Assembly (NCBI GenBank): GCA_002693605.1
Contig: NZQO01000076.1
Span: 1 to 15,791, forward strand
Direction of reading: 5' to 3'
Length of the DNA stretch: 15,791 nucleotides
Source: Flavobacteriaceae bacterium
GTDB taxonomy: Bacteria > Bacteroidota > Bacteroidia > Flavobacteriales > Flavobacteriaceae
In this document: piece after piece, positions 14,321 to 15,791 of the stretch
Numbering within the stretch: position 1 is the first letter of the stretch
How the letters are laid out: every line of letters begins with the position of its first letter
Position numbers and translations under genes: made by a program
Notes under the pieces: model-generated
What the model was told of the DNA's origin: nothing
The model's database searches: none
Seen by the model: the letters and a program-made list of their open reading frames with translations, nothing else

Positions 14321-14324
14321 TATT

Positions 14325-14720
14325 ATGGAAGAAACCAACAGACAGAAAAAAATAGCCGGGGTTTTGCAGGGAGATCTGGCTGAAGTACTTCAGGAGTTAC
14401 TACGTGAATCTGGACAACTAGGCACGATCTTGACCGTTTCGAAGGTAAATGTCACGACCGACTTGAGCATTGCCAAGGTGCACGTGAGCGTTTTTCCTTC
14501 CAATAAGGCAGGCGCGCTCGTCAAGGAGCTGAAAGCGCTCACTCCAAAAATAAAGCACCGCATAGCCCAACGGGTAAAAAACCAGTTGCGCAAAATGCCA
14601 GATCTCGTTTTCTACAACGATGACAGCCTTGATTATATTGAAGGAATCGAAAAAGCGGTAAAGGGCGGTGAGAACCCCATCGAAAATCCCGACCTGCTGC
14701 CCAAGCGAAAAAAATCATAA
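14325..14720 (+). CDS. rbfA: 30S ribosome-binding factor A
   Basis: Assists late maturation of the 30S subunit and the 5' end of 16S rRNA. It is 131 residues long, a single KH-like domain: N-terminal helix MEETNRQKKIAGVLQ, the ISxV-like strand (ILTVSKVNVTTDLSIAKVHVSV), and the helix with HRIAQRVKNQLRKMPDLVFYNDDS that carries the typical R-x-x-P-x-L/F pattern. It ends in a lysine-rich tail (PKRKKS). An in-frame ATG at 14307 would add six residues but lies upstream of the -7 box, so the ATG at 14325 is preferred. The lipoprotein-export permease gene follows 1 nt after its stop and is surely cotranscribed. Confidence 0.95.
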   Translation: MEETNRQKKIAGVLQGDLAEVLQELLRESGQLGTILTVSKVNVTTDLSIAKVHVSVFPSNKAGALVKELKALTPKIKHRIAQRVKNQLRKMPDLVFYNDDSLDYIEGIEKAVKGGENPIENPDLLPKRKKS

Positions 14721-14721
14721 C

Positions 14722-15791
14722 TTGAAATTTCCGCTGTACATCGCCAAGCGGTACTTGTTTAGCAAGAGCAGCAGCAACGCCATAAACATTATTACCGTCA
14801 TTGCGGCAATTGGCGTGGTGGTGGGCGCAATGTCCCTCTTTATCGTACTTTCCGGATTTTCTGGGCTGAAAGATTTCAGCCTGCAGTTCACAAATGTGTT
14901 CGATAGCGATTTGAAGGTGTTTCCCGAAAGCGGAAAAACCCTAACGCTTGCTTCCAACGAAAAGGAAAAATTGCTGGATATTGAGGGTATCGCGGCTTTT
15001 TCGAGTGTCATCGAGGAACGCGTTTTCCTGCAGTATAAAGGTAAAAACCACATTGGCTACATCAAGGGGGTGGACGATAACTTCGGAAAGGTGAACCCCA
15101 TCGACAGTATTCTCTACCTCGATATTAGCGAATGGTTCACCCCTGGACAGGACGAGGTAGTCCTCGGTCTAGGGACTACCGCGAAACTCTCGCTCGGCAT
15201 TCGGGATTATACCGATTTATTGGAGCTCTACGTCCCGAAACCGTTTCAGGGGCAGGAGTTGGACCCCACAAAGGCCTTCACGAAGAAAAACGTGGTCGTC
15301 TCGGGCGTGTACGCTATCAATGAAGAGTTGGATAGCAAGTATGTGTTTACCGATATTGAATTTGCCCGGTCTTTCCTGGCAATGGATACTTCGGAAATTT
15401 CCTCGGTCGAGATTAAATTAGAACCCTCTACCTCTGAGGACGAGGTAAGAAACGCGTTGCAAGGTGTTTTCTCGCAACCCATTACTATCAAGAACCGAAT
15501 TCAGCAAAACGACGCGCTCTACAAAATGCTGAATACCGAGAACATTGCCGTTTATCTCATTTTTACACTCGTGCTCATTATTGCGCTCTTCAACGTAGTG
15601 GGAAGCATTATTATGATGATCCTGGACAAGCAGAAAAATATGAAAACACTCTATAATCTGGGCGCTACGGTAAAGGAAATAAGAAGTATCTTCTTTCTGC
15701 AAGGGGTGTTGATGACGACCCTGGGGGGACTTTTGGGCATCGGCCTGGGGGTTTTGCTAGTGGTATTGCAGTTGCAGTTCGAGTGGGTAGC
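14722..15791 (+). CDS. LolC/LolE-type lipoprotein-releasing ABC permease, 3'-truncated by the window
   Basis: Inner-membrane permease of the FtsX/MacB group that, with LolD, extracts lipoproteins for the outer membrane. At least 356 residues are visible before the window ends. The start is TTG at 14722, one base after the rbfA stop: the first codons read (M)KFPLYIAKRYLFSKSSSNAINI, exactly where family members begin, and no ATG lies near. The first transmembrane segment covers about residues 22-43 (IITVIAAIGVVVGAMSLFIVLSG split by small residues). A periplasmic domain follows to about residue 270; helix two begins near NIAVYLIFTLVLIIALFNVVGS, then the FtsX-type loop MKTLYNLGATVKEIRSIF and helix three. 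Assignment to LolC versus LolE is not possible from one copy; Bacteroidetes often have a hybrid. Confidence 0.92.
   Translation, partial: MKFPLYIAKRYLFSKSSSNAINIITVIAAIGVVVGAMSLFIVLSGFSGLKDFSLQFTNVFDSDLKVFPESGKTLTLASNEKEKLLDIEGIAAFSSVIEERVFLQYKGKNHIGYIKGVDDNFGKVNPIDSILYLDISEWFTPGQDEVVLGLGTTAKLSLGIRDYTDLLELYVPKPFQGQELDPTKAFTKKNVVVSGVYAINEELDSKYVFTDIEFARSFLAMDTSEISSVEIKLEPSTSEDEVRNALQGVFSQPITIKNRIQQNDALYKMLNTENIAVYLIFTLVLIIALFNVVGSIIMMILDKQKNMKTLYNLGATVKEIRSIFFLQGVLMTTLGGLLGIGLGVLLVVLQLQFEWV

Noticed and set aside
15418..15702. 94-codon leftward frame at the right end
   Set aside because: It is antisense to the LolC/LolE-type permease, whose rightward frame stays open to the window edge with clear family sequence.
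1..15791. Defence system, prophage, transposon or CRISPR array
   Set aside because: No such genes, terminal repeats or spaced repeats were found; the genes are housekeeping and their character is uniform across the window.

Overview
The window looks like chromosomal core DNA from a Flavobacteriia-type Bacteroidetes, probably a marine Flavobacteriaceae member. The evidence is protein character, the gene order pdxA-DUF177-rpmF-fabH-accB-accC, near absence of Shine-Dalgarno sites, a tRNA without encoded CCA, and repeated TAnnTTTG -7 promoter boxes, which are the Bacteroidetes housekeeping signature. No insertion sequence, phage gene, CRISPR array or plasmid function is visible. This is an ordinary housekeeping region; the points of interest are in gene boundaries, promoters and two small or misnamed proteins.

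Left part (1-4526): the 3' two thirds of a prolyl oligopeptidase gene ending in a strong terminator; an orphan ABC ATPase with a TOBE-like tail; a hairpin region; then two leftward oxidoreductase genes (a YhfK-like SDR and a zinc-free CurA-type NADP-dependent reductase). Middle (4600-7510): a rightward DUF421/YetF membrane protein, converging 3 nt away on a leftward run of an FAD-dependent oxidoreductase, mtgA peptidoglycan glycosyltransferase and a Gre-factor-like protein. The last two share an ATGA stop/start overlap.

Central module (7524-12624, all leftward): pdxA (vitamin B6); then the DUF177 protein with ribosomal protein L32 (rpmF); then fabH-accB-accC, which make malonyl-CoA and start fatty acid synthesis. 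A textbook promoter sits just after pdxA, a strong terminator separates rpmF from fabH, and another terminator closes accC, so this conserved cluster appears to be at least three transcription units.

Right part (12625-15791): riboflavin synthase, divergent from pdxA with interlocking promoters; a 73-residue signal-peptide/membrane protein overlapping it tail to tail; a tRNA with a CAT anticodon (features favour tRNA-Ile2 over Met); methylmalonyl-CoA epimerase; and divergently rbfA (probably leaderless), followed 1 nt later by a TTG-started LolC/LolE-type permease that runs off the window.
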